DNA of 25,166 bases from a virus: positions 1 through 25,166 of IMG/VR virus record IMGVR_UViG_3300025128_000308; one strand, given 5' to 3'. This document shows, in pieces, positions 7,968-16,685 of this stretch. Within the stretch, counting starts at the first letter, position 1. Each line of letters opens with the position of its first letter. The notes under the pieces are model-generated. The model searched no databases, was not told where the DNA came from, and worked only from the letters and a program-made list of their open reading frames with translations. Both the position numbers and the translations under genes were made by a program.

Positions 7968-9959
7968 TTACAACCCCAATTCTTCTTTATAAAACTCTAT
8001 CGTTGTAATGAGCCTTTCCCTGTCTTGCTCACTGAGTCCTTCCTGTAATAACTCTTGCTCCGCTTTCGCAAGCGATGAGCGATATTCCTCTTGTTGTTGT
8101 TGTTCTTTTTGGTCAACTGTTTCAAGGGTTAGTTCAGCCTCTTCTCCAAATCCTTCGATTGGCGTTGGTAAACCTTCCATACGTAATTTAATGGCTTTGT
8201 TAATATAAGAATTTTCATCAGTCTGATCTAAATCACCCGTCCAATCTTCATTCTTTGCGTCTTTTCCAAGGATTTTTATACGAACATCTTGAAAAGCTCT
8301 ACTCGCTGCTCTTTGAGCAACGGGTGCGTCTTTATTAGGCCAACGAGTCCCATCAAGACCAAGAATACCAACATCAATACCAAACTTAATAAAGATCACC
8401 CGACGAGCATTAGCAAGCGCCTCTGTTACCTCTGTTTTCTGGGCTGCGGCAAATGTTCGATATTCAGAAACAATAGCGTTAATATTAACGCCGTGGTTTC
8501 CGGTATGTGGCAGACCAAGGTCCCTCGCTTGTTGCATTATAATCTTTCTCTTTTTTAACCAAGATTTTTTAGTAAATTGACCTGTCAAAATATCGTTGAG
8601 TGTGTTGTGAAAAAATTGATCTTGCTCTGCTGTTGGCTGTTTTTCCCCCTCTGAATTTTGTTGCGTGTGACTTGCAAAAGCGGCATTTAAATCAGCAAGT
8701 AACGCGGTTTTGGTAAAATCAGCATCATCGCCCTCACCCGCCTCTCGCGGAATAACAATAGATTTCATTATCAAACTTCGGCTATTATCATACCAATCTT
8801 GAACGGATTGGTTTTCAGTAGGCCCATACTGTATTTGATCCCATATAACACTATGGCTTACTTCAATGCGATCCGTTCTCTCCTTTTCTTTTGCCGCATC
8901 ATCAACCCTTTCCAGGTTTTTAAGCTCATCATGTTTTTTCCTTAATTCAAGCGTAACAGCATATTGATCCCTTTTATCCAAGTTATTAAAGACGCTTTGC
9001 AAAACATCTCTTGGTTCAGCGGACTCTTCAAATTCTTGGCCGTCTTTTGGAGCAAACACTTCTCTACCAAAGCTACTTTGATTTAGACTTTGTGCGGCAT
9101 CTAATAAAGTTATATCGCCATAGTCACCGCGCATTATACTCTCTACAACATATTGTTGCTGTGCTTCTAAAACATTTTTATTAAAAAGATCATTAAATTT
9201 ATCAATGTCCGCGAGTGTGGCTCCATTATTTTTAAGATGTTCAACTTGTCTTGCTCTTTGCGCTTCCAAATCTTTAAAAGGGCTATTTCCTGGCGTATAA
9301 AGAAATCCAGAAAATTGGTTTTCTAGTCTTGACACCTCGGCTATTTCGCCAGCCATAATAACTGCAAAACTTCTTGCTTCATCTTTTTGTTTTTTAAAAA
9401 ACGCTTTTGAAAAAGCTAAATAGCCTCTATTGCGTTCTGTAAATAAATTTGCACGTAGCTTGGCTGCTGATCGTGGTGAAATTGAATTGAGAATATCAAC
9501 GTAGCTTTCACCAACACCGTCAATTTGTTCTAAATACATTTCCGGTGTCATGTTTGGATCCGCTGACGCTTTCGCGCTTTCTTCCGCTAACGCTGCGGAT
9601 GCTAATACACCATAATTATCTTCTACAACAGCAAGCCCTGCTTGGTGCGCTGCTTGTTGAAAAATTGAAAACGAATCAGCTTTGCCTGGAAGACTAATAG
9701 GCTGTCCAAGCTCTTTTGCTATTTCAATTTCTTCCAGCGTAGGGGCCCGTACAGCGCCAAAAGAAGCCCCTGCTGCTTCCGCTTTTTTCGCGGACATTTT
9801 GTTCATAGAGTCAGAAAAACTATTCGCTCGGACGCTTATATCGTTATACATCGCTATGGTTTGATCTAGCTCTGGATTCGATAAAGGCACAGATACGGAC
9901 ATCGCGGCTGGAGATACGGATCCTTCTAATAATGATCGTCTAGGCATCCCTTTAGGCAT
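7968..9959 (-). CDS. Internal virion protein, gp15-position
   Basis: This 663-residue soluble protein is rich in Glu, Gln, Lys and Ala and largely helical, with coiled-coil segments around residues 330-365 and 595-650. There is no signal peptide or membrane helix. Its size and position, after the gp14-like protein and before the very large LPD38 protein, match T7 internal core protein gp15 (about 750 residues), which forms part of the ejected channel. I see no specific catalytic motif, so the call rests on synteny, length and composition. Its start shares one base with the upstream stop (TAATG). Confidence 0.6.
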   Translation of the reverse strand: MPKGMPRRSLLEGSVSPAAMSVSVPLSNPELDQTIAMYNDISVRANSFSDSMNKMSAKKAEAAGASFGAVRAPTLEEIEIAKELGQPISLPGKADSFSIFQQAAHQAGLAVVEDNYGVLASAALAEESAKASADPNMTPEMYLEQIDGVGESYVDILNSISPRSAAKLRANLFTERNRGYLAFSKAFFKKQKDEARSFAVIMAGEIAEVSRLENQFSGFLYTPGNSPFKDLEAQRARQVEHLKNNGATLADIDKFNDLFNKNVLEAQQQYVVESIMRGDYGDITLLDAAQSLNQSSFGREVFAPKDGQEFEESAEPRDVLQSVFNNLDKRDQYAVTLELRKKHDELKNLERVDDAAKEKERTDRIEVSHSVIWDQIQYGPTENQSVQDWYDNSRSLIMKSIVIPREAGEGDDADFTKTALLADLNAAFASHTQQNSEGEKQPTAEQDQFFHNTLNDILTGQFTKKSWLKKRKIIMQQARDLGLPHTGNHGVNINAIVSEYRTFAAAQKTEVTEALANARRVIFIKFGIDVGILGLDGTRWPNKDAPVAQRAASRAFQDVRIKILGKDAKNEDWTGDLDQTDENSYINKAIKLRMEGLPTPIEGFGEEAELTLETVDQKEQQQQEEYRSSLAKAEQELLQEGLSEQDRERLITTIEFYKEELGL

Positions 9960-10522
9960 TATTTATACCCCGGATAGCTGGTGGGATACATTGGAGAGCT
10001 GACAGGCTGAAAACTAGAAGTGGGTGGCGTGGAAGTTGAAGGGATTGCCGTTTGCGAATATCCCATTAACCCCTGGCCGATTGCAGTCAAAGCCCCAAAA
10101 TAACCAGACCGCCGTGCTGATTGACCCGCTTTTCTGACTTGCTGTGCTTGATTTAATTCCATTCCAGCTTGTGCCAACCCTTGCTTGCGGACAATTGTGG
10201 CATTGGTTTCGGCCATTGCAAAATTTGTTGCACCAACGTCAAGAGCTTGAATTTTTAAACCCATTGGATTACCCGAAAATGGATCCATTAAGCCTGCTCC
10301 CGCTGCTGCATTTATTCTTGATTGATAGATTAATGTAGCCTCCAACTCATCTGCGGCCCGTTTTTTATATTCCAATGATTTTTGGCGACTTTCAAAACGA
10401 GTCCAATCAGCCTTAACTTCTAACGCCCGTGCCTGGCCTTCAGCTTGCGCTGCTGCTGCACGGCCTTTTTGAACGGATGAAACGGCAGAAACGACTGCCA
10501 TTGCCAATGCTGCCCATGCCAT
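9959..10522 (-). CDS. Internal virion protein, gp14-like
   Basis: This 187-residue protein starts MAWAALAMAVVSAVSSVQKG, a short apolar stretch. An Ala/Gln/Arg-rich helical body follows (residues 20-150), with a hydrophobic GYFGALTAIGQGLMGYS segment near residue 140 and a Pro/Ser-rich tail. An apolar N-terminus followed by a long helix is characteristic of podoviral internal protein B (T7 gp14, 196 residues), which inserts in the outer membrane during ejection. It lies directly after tail tube B and before the gp15-position gene, exactly as in T7. Confidence 0.75.
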   Translation of the reverse strand: MAWAALAMAVVSAVSSVQKGRAAAAQAEGQARALEVKADWTRFESRQKSLEYKKRAADELEATLIYQSRINAAAGAGLMDPFSGNPMGLKIQALDVGATNFAMAETNATIVRKQGLAQAGMELNQAQQVRKAGQSARRSGYFGALTAIGQGLMGYSQTAIPSTSTPPTSSFQPVSSPMYPTSYPGYK

Positions 10523-10534
10523 ATCTATACCCCT

Positions 10535-13101
10535 TTAATCGGTTGCAACGCTGACACGGTAATCCAATGATAACAGTGTCATAAACAAAGGTTGTGTTTG
10601 GGTGACTTCAACTGTTGCAACGCTGACACGGTAATCCAATGATAACAGTGTCATAAACAAAGGTTGTGTTTGGGTGACTTCAACTTGGCCTTTAAAATCA
10701 TATCCCAAAAACGGACCAATGCGTTTTGTTCCGGTAAATTTTACAATTCCAGCATCTAGCGCCATATCATCAAAACGACGAAAAAATAGTTCCTTGCCGT
10801 TTACGGCCATGCTTTGCGTGTTATCCATAATTACACTTGCTTGTACGATCCTCTTTTTATTTCCCGTAACAGGACCAGACGGCAATCGCGTTTCAACGGG
10901 CATTGTTCGCACCAACGGTGTTGTTTTTGTTGCACTTCCCGCTAGTAAATCGGTAAAGGATGGAAATTCTAAGCCAATTTCAAGATATGTATCTGCGGTC
11001 CTATCACTGACAATTGTATTACTAGCTACCGTTTTGCTGGCCAAAACGCTATCGTCCGCAATAACTTCAACCTCAAAATCTTCAAGCTGATTAATCCCGC
11101 TATTAACGGTTGTGGTTGATGGCAAATTAGCGGCGGCGGCTGTAAATTGTTTTGCTGCATCTGTGGTATAATTGCTATCAAACACCTCGACATAATAGAC
11201 CTCTGTATTTGAAAAGTTTGTCTTTGCCAGGCGTGTGGTATCGCTACTGGTCACAGTCAAATTATCCCGTCCAATTGTTGCCCGTGTGACTGTTACAACG
11301 GCGCTTGACGCTGATGCAGAAAAATTAGCATTGCCATTAATGGCAGCGGCTAAGTTTGTTGCTGTCTGATTATTAGAAGTTGCACTAACCCACTTATCCG
11401 TTGTGGCGCTTCCGGCACTTGTAAAAGTAACCGTATCGCCATCCTGTTTTGTAAGGATAATTGTGCTTCCAACGGCAATATTTGCATAATCTGATACCGT
11501 AATTGTGCAAGTTGCTTCATCCGGGACTGTTCGCTTTATCACTGTGTAGGTAATCGGCGCATCCGCATCTTCAACTTGAACATCGAGAAATGTGCCATCT
11601 GTTGTCAGTAAACTAGGGGCAATCACATTTTGACTTCTCAATATAGAAAAAGCCGCCATTGAGCCATCGCCAGAATTTACCAAAAATAACAAATCACCCT
11701 CATCCACATTCGTTCCGCGCCGCATCGCCATTCGCGTAGGGGTTTGTAAAAGATGCGATGATAAAAGCGAAATATCATTTGAAACATAGGACCCTTCCAC
11801 ATCAAGAAAAAGAAACTCACGTATTGCCTTGCCGCCGCGTTGCAAATGTAATGTTCCGCCCTCCGTAGAAACAGGCATCGTTCCTTCTTTTGTCCCTCTG
11901 GTTGTACTTGGTTTGAAAATAAAGGACGTTGGTGTTAATGGTTCACCGTCAAGCTGCGGCACAATAAATTCACAATAAATTCTGTGCCTGTTGTAAAGAC
12001 TTGAAGATCACGCCCGGAGAATATACCCACACAAGCATTAACTTGATTGGTATCAATGGTGGCTTGCAATGCCTCATCATCGAGCGATTGCCCTGCATCG
12101 AAATTAAAGAAAAGCCCCACCCGTGAGCCCCATATTGTTGTGGGGAGGGATTGAGAACCGCCAATCATTAACCGCCCTTCATGGAAAGTTGCAGTTTTTG
12201 GCCAGCCCTTGCTAGACGACCAGGCATCAACATAGCCCGTTTCCAATGTCCATGCTCCGCTTGCAATTGCAGACGTTGAGAAAAAGGGAACTTCTGTAAC
12301 TGCACTAACAACGGTACTAGACGTAAACCCTGTTATCTTTGCCCTGCCAAAATTATCATTCGCTTGAATATATTGATTTACGTGATCTGAGGTAAATACA
12401 CCGCTGCTGGCGGTTAATGTAATATTCCCCGTCACCGCTGAAGGAGTAAGGGTTGCTGATGGCGTTGTGGCTGCGGGAACAAAATCATATTTGGGAATAA
12501 AGTCATAAGCGATATCGCTCACTGTCCACGTTGCATCATTGGCTCCCCGGACAATTTTTATAGACTGCATCGTTTCCTCAAACAATAACATTGTATCGGC
12601 GCTTTGTGTCCACCATAAATTAGACAATCTTGCACTTGTCACGCCATCCGTTACACCGCTAACACTTGAGGAGCAATCAAGGAAATCATTGCCCGTTCCG
12701 TTAATATTAGTAATTTGAACGCCCTCTTTAAAAATATAAGCGCGTGTCCCGGTAAACAGAAACATATAGGTTTGGGTTGTGGAAAAAGCGAAATTGGCTA
12801 AACGCACCCCGGATTGTGGTGCAGCAACGGATGGGATTGTAAAAACATATCTAAGCCCTGGTCGTCTTTCTACAGAACCTTGGGGTTTGCAAATGACGTT
12901 TCGAGCTCTTTCTAACGCACTCTCGTATTGTTTGAGATCAATTCGGCCTCTTAGCTCCGGGTTAATCCCTTGGGGTTTGCAAATGACGTTTCGAGCTCTT
13001 TCTAACGCACTCTCGTATTGTTTGAGATCAATTCGGCCTCTTAGCTCCGGGTTAATCTCTCCCACCGCAAAGTTCGTTTGAACTTTAATAACTCTGCCCA
13101 T
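10535..13101 (-). CDS. Tail tubular protein B (gp12-like), split by assembly duplications
   Basis: This gene encodes the tail nozzle or stabilisation protein that closes the short tail. The N-terminal part begins MGRVIKVQTNFAVGEINPEL and contains SVERRPGLRY, signatures of this family; the C-terminal part includes REFLFLDVEGSYVSNDISLL. As written it is two frames, 11935-13101 and 10535-11962, broken by an 11-bp tandem duplication at 11961-11982. Removing one 11-bp copy joins FTTGTEFIV directly to PQLDGEPLTP in one frame. Two further in-frame exact duplications add 30 residues near the N-terminus (90 bp) and 24 at the C-terminus (72 bp). The corrected protein would be 797 residues, close to T7 gp12 (794). 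It starts one base after tail tube A. Confidence 0.85.
10542..10685 (-). repeat. Exact 72-bp tandem duplication, 3-prime end of tail tube B
   Basis: Bases 10542-10613 are repeated identically at 10614-10685 with no spacer. The length is a multiple of three, so the frame stays open and the 24 residues beginning VEVTQTQPLF occur twice before the stop. Perfect identity contrasts with the diverged fibre module and points to assembly or very recent slippage. Confidence 0.9.
11960..11982 (-). repeat. 11-bp tandem duplication that shifts frame in tail tube B
   Basis: The 11-mer acaataaattc at 11961-11971 is repeated at 11972-11982. Eleven bases shift the frame by two, and the upstream frame ends in a short nonsense tail (NLLCRSLTVNH). 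Deleting one copy restores a single reading frame through both halves. Confidence 0.9.
12878..13057 (-). repeat. Exact 90-bp tandem duplication near the start of tail tube B
   Basis: Bases 12878-12967 are repeated identically at 12968-13057. The frame is kept, so 30 residues beginning INPELRGRID and ending ICKPQG occur twice. Family members carry this segment once, as I recall, and the copies are identical, which suggests an artefact. Confidence 0.9.
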
Positions 13102-13102
13102 A

Positions 13103-13729
13103 TCACCCTGTCATCCTTACATCGACAATAGGATAATCGGAAATAAATTCGGTACTCGAACCTTGACCATCAACTGTTGCCGCTTGGCGAAAATATCCGC
13201 CTCGCCCTGCATCTGATGAATTGCCAATGGCAACTCTTTCCCAATGCTGCGCTTTGCTGATTTGGTCGGTAACGGGTTCCGCTAAATGCCAAGCCATCGC
13301 ATATTTTAAAAGCTGAATAAAGTAAGACGGCATCTCGGCTTCTAGCGGAATTGCTTGATAGTCAATTGTAATATCTTCGTAATCTGATTGAATTTCTTTT
13401 TCGTAGAGCTCCCATCCTCCTGTAACCGTCCGGGCTCCCACCGCGCTTGAGGCAAAGACCGCCCTTGGAACTCCTGTTAAGCTATCTGAAGGCATTGGAT
13501 AAGCATAATTCCATTCATTAACAGGAGCCGTTGCTGACCGTGCAAGGTCTACTTTTTTAATACTAAAAGACCACGCATACATTGACAGCATCATTGCCCG
13601 AATATCCGGGTACAATGCCTCACAAATACCAGCTTGCGTTGAACCATCTGAAAAAGATGAAATTGTGTTCTCGCCTAAAAGGGTTAAAGCATGAGAACAA
13701 ATCGAAACGTCAGTATCATTAATTGCCAT
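13103..13729 (-). CDS. Tail tubular protein A (gp11-like)
   Basis: This 208-residue protein starts MAINDTDVSICSHALTLLGE. The early SHALTLLG segment, the DIRAMMLSMYAWSFSIKK stretch (residues about 42-60) and the YAYPMPSDSL stretch are typical of podoviral tail tube A or gatekeeper proteins. These form the ring joining portal to nozzle. Length is close to T7 gp11 (196). It lies upstream of tail tube B with a one-base gap, as expected. An AAGGAT ribosome site precedes the ATG, and the preceding 76-base gap holds a hairpin. Confidence 0.85.
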   Translation of the reverse strand: MAINDTDVSICSHALTLLGENTISSFSDGSTQAGICEALYPDIRAMMLSMYAWSFSIKKVDLARSATAPVNEWNYAYPMPSDSLTGVPRAVFASSAVGARTVTGGWELYEKEIQSDYEDITIDYQAIPLEAEMPSYFIQLLKYAMAWHLAEPVTDQISKAQHWERVAIGNSSDAGRGGYFRQAATVDGQGSSTEFISDYPIVDVRMTG

Positions 13730-13749
13730 ACTTAATCCTTATAAAGAAA

Positions 13750-13797
13750 TGACCGGGGCGATAAGGAGAACGCACGGAGAGGAAACCACCCCGGTCA
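13750..13797 (-). terminator. Hairpin between head and tail genes, possible terminator
   Basis: A perfect 9-bp inverted repeat (tgaccgggg at 13750-13758 and ccccggtca at 13789-13797) surrounds a 30-base loop. On the minus strand it is followed by ATTTCTTTAT, a weak U-rich run. It lies in the 76-base gap after the capsid and decoration genes and just before tail tube A, a common site for partial termination that lets capsid transcripts outnumber tail transcripts. The long loop and imperfect U tract make it a weak terminator at best; an RNA processing site is an alternative. Confidence 0.45.
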
Positions 13798-13805
13798 CGG
13801 TAACT

Positions 13806-14087
13806 TTAGTCTGAGTCTGTTGCGCTAACCGCCGTACCGTCCCCGGTATCGACTACGCCAGACGCATTAGAAACAACGGGTGCTAATGAATATGTACGTG
13901 TGCCCCCTGTTGAAGCGTGGATGTAAATTAAATCCCCTACCTTCAACAAATCAGAAGCATCATTAAAATAACCAGAAGCATCAATTGCAGTTTTTGCGTC
14001 AGTGCTGGTATAAGACCAAATTTGGGGAGCATTCCCCGCTTTGGACTGACCACCTATGGGCTGTAGCCCTGCTACTGCATAAGCCAT
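13806..14087 (-). CDS. Small head protein next to the capsid gene, likely decoration
   Basis: This 93-residue protein starts MAYAVAGLQPIGGQSKAG. It has a compact beta-rich sequence with the segments APQIWSYTSTDA, SGYFNDASDLLKVGDLIYIH and a Thr/Gly/Asp-rich tail. I have seen this pattern in small proteins encoded immediately after the major capsid gene in many podoviruses and some other phages, where a head decoration or stabilising role is assumed. It starts ten bases after the capsid stop, and the terminator candidate follows. Gene confidence is high; the role is from context. Confidence 0.75.
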   Translation of the reverse strand: MAYAVAGLQPIGGQSKAGNAPQIWSYTSTDAKTAIDASGYFNDASDLLKVGDLIYIHASTGGTRTYSLAPVVSNASGVVDTGDGTAVSATDSD

Positions 14088-14097
14088 TCGTTTACTC

Positions 14098-14937
14098 CTA
14101 TTCTCTACAGGTTAATTTAACAATTCCAGAATCATCTATGGCCACGGCTCCGGCACTTAGCATACAATTCGTAAGCCAACTTGCTTTTTCTGGGACATAG
14201 TTAATTTCGGTTTTAATGCCGATACCTTCCGCATATCCAACAGCGTCTTTATGCCATGCAAACAATGAACGATCAGAAGACCCGTCAATCGCAAGTCCGC
14301 CTTCGTCCATGTCACCAAGCATAATTATTTTGAAACCCATCCAGGATCCAACACTTCCATCCATCAGATTTCGTGCCGCTACATAGTCGATGCTAGTGGC
14401 CTGACTTTCTGATAAGAGTGAAGCGAGTGAATCCGCATGAATCGCCATATAACGATCTGCTGCGGGAACATTCTGCCCATCTAAGAGGCGCTTTGCTTCA
14501 CGCACCTTTGCGAAATTCAAATTCGTATTTGAACCACCGATACTGTTAGCAACGGTTAAAGATGTTGAAGACGCTGTAAGTGCATCCAATTTAATTTGAT
14601 CGATTCGACGACCAATTGCATTTGATACAACTTGCACCAACTCACTACGTTCATCATAATTGACTTTTTGTTGGTCAAAAATAGATGTGTATTCGGGTGC
14701 AGCATAGTCGGTAAGGGTCGCAACCGCATTGCTATGGGTCACGTTAAGCGGCACCACATCGGTGGAGGGTATGTGTACGGTAGCACTTGCTGAACCAATC
14801 TTCGGAAATTGCACCGTAGACCCCACAACGCCCGTTCTTGAACGACATGAGCCGCCCAATTTTTGAACGCTTTGGTACGCCTGTTTTACTTCGGCTGCAA
14901 AAAGCTTGGTAAAGTTTGTGCTTAGAGATACTGCCAT
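14098..14937 (-). CDS. Major capsid protein
   Basis: This 279-residue protein is encoded after the scaffold and before the tail tube genes, the standard capsid slot. The N-terminal region (SLSTNFTKLFAAEVKQAYQ), the QFPKIGSASATVHIP strand (residues about 43-57), the YTSIFDQQKVNYDERSELVQ segment (about 83-102) and the later VAARNLMDGSVGSWMGFKII (about 185-204) fit HK97-fold capsids of short-tailed phages. It is smaller than T7 gp10A (345). A strong AAGGAG site precedes the ATG, and the largest gap in the window lies upstream with a possible promoter, consistent with high expression. Confidence 0.8.
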   Translation of the reverse strand: MAVSLSTNFTKLFAAEVKQAYQSVQKLGGSCRSRTGVVGSTVQFPKIGSASATVHIPSTDVVPLNVTHSNAVATLTDYAAPEYTSIFDQQKVNYDERSELVQVVSNAIGRRIDQIKLDALTASSTSLTVANSIGGSNTNLNFAKVREAKRLLDGQNVPAADRYMAIHADSLASLLSESQATSIDYVAARNLMDGSVGSWMGFKIIMLGDMDEGGLAIDGSSDRSLFAWHKDAVGYAEGIGIKTEINYVPEKASWLTNCMLSAGAVAIDDSGIVKLTCRE

Positions 14938-15056
14938 CTCAAAGCTCCTTATTTTAAGTTAAAATTTGATCGCCATACAGGTGGGGAACAAACTCCGGCT
15001 GTGGCTTGCAAGTAGGTTCTTGCCGTTACCAACCGACTCAAAGGTTTTGAGGTAGG

Positions 15057-15094
15057 GTTACATTCACAATTTCAGATGTGTATCAATATGTCAA
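15057..15094 (-). promoter_or_regulatory. Possible sigma70-type promoter upstream of the capsid gene
   Basis: On the minus strand the 197-base gap 14938-15134 contains TTGACA at 15089-15094, overlapping a second option, TTGATA (15081-15086) with TGTAAC 18 bases downstream (15057-15062). The -10 matches are imperfect (4 of 6 for TGTAAC). About 20 bases downstream a 6-3-6 inverted repeat (CTCAAA-TTTGAG, 15037-15051) could be an operator or a leader hairpin. This is the largest gap in the window and sits just before the capsid gene. The call is from motif reading only. Confidence 0.35.
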
Positions 15095-15134
15095 TAGTCT
15101 TTTTGTTATGTTTTGGCTATAGACTTACTATTAA

Positions 15135-15365
15135 TTAAAATGTATCAAAGATGCGCCTTAGAATATATGCACGACCCATTGATAAAATAAAGTAGCAAAG
15201 CGTGATCCACCCTGCGACTGCGGGTGTGGGAATTAATCCAAACAAAGGCAACGCAAAATATGTAAACGCCCAACTCACAGCCAATCCAATCACAGCATTT
15301 GTGCCAGATTCAACAAAACTTAATAGTTTGGATTGTTTAACTGCGTCGCCGCGCATATTTGTCAT
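15135..15365 (-). CDS. DUF7220-like small membrane protein
   Basis: This 76-residue protein starts MTNMRGDAVKQSKLLSFVES. It has two hydrophobic segments (residues about 22-44 and 46-64) and a basic C-terminal end, RAYILRRIFDTF. The pattern QSKLLSFVE, two membrane helices and R-YILRR-F matches DUF7220, a family seen in phages and proteobacteria with no known function. A second ATG at 15356 could be the start. Its first bases overlap the end of the preceding small gene. It stands between scaffold and capsid, an unusual place for a membrane protein; a holin-like or superinfection role is conceivable. Confidence 0.65.
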   Translation of the reverse strand: MTNMRGDAVKQSKLLSFVESGTNAVIGLAVSWAFTYFALPLFGLIPTPAVAGWITLCYFILSMGRAYILRRIFDTF

Positions 15366-15561
15366 GCCAATATTTACTCGCGGTTCGCAATTGCGTATTA
15401 ATCATTCTAATCAACTCACACTCTTCACGAATAACATTGTGATATCCCGTTGCAAGCTCATTATCGTCTTCGTTTATCAAAACTTCGGATAACTCGATCA
15501 CTCGGTCTATATGATCGCAGCTATCCGGGGGAATATTTGGTTTATCATTAATGCGGGGCAC
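15337..15561 (-). CDS. Hypothetical protein, GTG start
   Basis: This 74-residue soluble protein starts with GTG (MPRINDKPNI). An AGGA lies about ten bases upstream, overlapping the stop of the scaffold gene. The middle is acidic and helical (VIELSEVLINEDDNELATG) and the C-terminus is basic (WHDKYARRRS). I recognise no family. The end overlaps the following DUF7220-like gene by 29 bases. Position suggests translational coupling with the head genes, though its composition could equally suit a small host-takeover protein. Confidence 0.55.
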   Translation of the reverse strand: MPRINDKPNIPPDSCDHIDRVIELSEVLINEDDNELATGYHNVIREECELIRMINTQLRTASKYWHDKYARRRS

Positions 15562-15567
15562 AAAACA

Positions 15568-16398
15568 TTATCCTAACCCTGGCATATGCCCTTCTGCTTT
15601 GGGATCCATTTTTTCAAGTTGGCGATATACTTTCTGACGATACGCTGGATCTGTATTGTATTTTGGATCCGCAATTAAGCTTTCAAGCTCTGCCTGAGTT
15701 GGAACATCTCCCGCATCTGGCGATGCTTGAATAGGAATTGTCTTCTCACCATAATATTGCCGCAATCGCGTTAAGGCGCGGATACCGTTTGCTGTTCCGC
15801 CCCAAACTTTAAATTCTTCAAAATCATCTTTTGTCCAAGCCCCCTCTTTTAACATTTCCTGGGCCCATTTTACGTGACCATTAATTACCGCTTGCCCATC
15901 CGGGCCAAGCTTTTCAAGTTCGGCTTCGCGGTTAAATTTGTCTTCTTGCTCTGCATCTTCCGGCATATTCTGAGCAACAAGGCCGACAATGGATTCAAAA
16001 TCATCTTGTGTTAGGCCACGATCTGCGGCGACCTTTTTAAAGGAGCTTAACAACGCATCATCTTCTGCTACTTTGTTGTCAAGAAATTTAAGATCATACG
16101 TCCCGTCATCCGGCACGATATGCTTACCGTTCCGTAATTTCTTATACAACTCATCTTGACTTTTCGCCAAACCCTCATAATCCGGTCCTTTATCGTCATT
16201 CCAAAACCTTTCTGGCAACCATTCTGGTCTGTCATCACCCGTTGATGGATCTGTATGCGCTGGCTCTGGAGCTTCTTCTGCTGGAGCCGCATCTTCTCTC
16301 GATACGCTCTCCGCCGTTGATAATAAGCCCTCTTGGGGTGAAGTTTCGGCGGTATTTTGTTCTGTTGTTTCCTCTTGACCGTTTTCATTCTCAGCCAT
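15568..16398 (-). CDS. Capsid assembly scaffolding protein
   Basis: This 276-residue, strongly acidic protein is encoded between portal and capsid. Residues 1-55 are low-complexity Glu/Thr/Ala/Pro. A conserved block follows (DRPEWLPERFWNDDKGPDYE, residues about 56-75, then LAKSQDELYKKL) that I associate with scaffold proteins of podoviruses. The C-terminal about 35 residues are helical and charged (YRQKVYRQLEKMDPKAEG), which suits a capsid-binding tail. Scaffolds guide procapsid assembly and then leave the head. It shares one base with the upstream stop at 16398, indicating coupled translation. Confidence 0.8.
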   Translation of the reverse strand: MAENENGQEETTEQNTAETSPQEGLLSTAESVSREDAAPAEEAPEPAHTDPSTGDDRPEWLPERFWNDDKGPDYEGLAKSQDELYKKLRNGKHIVPDDGTYDLKFLDNKVAEDDALLSSFKKVAADRGLTQDDFESIVGLVAQNMPEDAEQEDKFNREAELEKLGPDGQAVINGHVKWAQEMLKEGAWTKDDFEEFKVWGGTANGIRALTRLRQYYGEKTIPIQASPDAGDVPTQAELESLIADPKYNTDPAYRQKVYRQLEKMDPKAEGHMPGLG

Positions 16399-16685
16399 TA
16401 CATTCCTCTCGCTCTATTGGCTCTCATTAAAATTTCCCGTACTAACGTGTTTTGCCCTTCTCTAAAATATCCAAAATCAGGACTGTATCCAGGAGCCCAA
16501 GAAGGTTGCCCAAGATAAGCATTTGTAAGCCATTCCAACATCTTTTCTCCGTCTGGAGAATCAAGGACATGCGCTATTGCGCGGTCTAACATTCCTTGCT
16601 CCGTATCAGATTGAGGCGGAGGAAGAGGTTGTTCAGCATTAACGCCCTCCCATCCCGGCGCATTGATATCAATAATTTCAGCCAT
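16398..16685 (-). CDS. Bbp19-like small head protein
   Basis: This 95-residue protein starts MAEIIDINAPGWEG. The C-terminal segment FGYFREGQNTLVREILMRAN resembles the Bbp19 family, small proteins encoded beside portal genes in podoviruses. The middle holds a helical DRAIAHVLDSPDGEKMLEWL segment. It overlaps the portal stop by one base and the scaffold start by one base, so all three are coupled. The function is unknown; a role in portal-scaffold assembly is suggested only by position. Confidence 0.65.
   Translation of the reverse strand: MAEIIDINAPGWEGVNAEQPLPPPQSDTEQGMLDRAIAHVLDSPDGEKMLEWLTNAYLGQPSWAPGYSPDFGYFREGQNTLVREILMRANRARGM

Noticed and set aside
12779-13081. Plus-strand frame containing a perfect 30-residue repeat
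   Set aside because: Antisense of the 90-bp duplication in tail tube B.
16068-16388. Second minus-strand frame inside the scaffold gene
   Set aside because: A Lys/Arg/Gln-rich shadow of the acidic scaffold frame without its own ribosome site.
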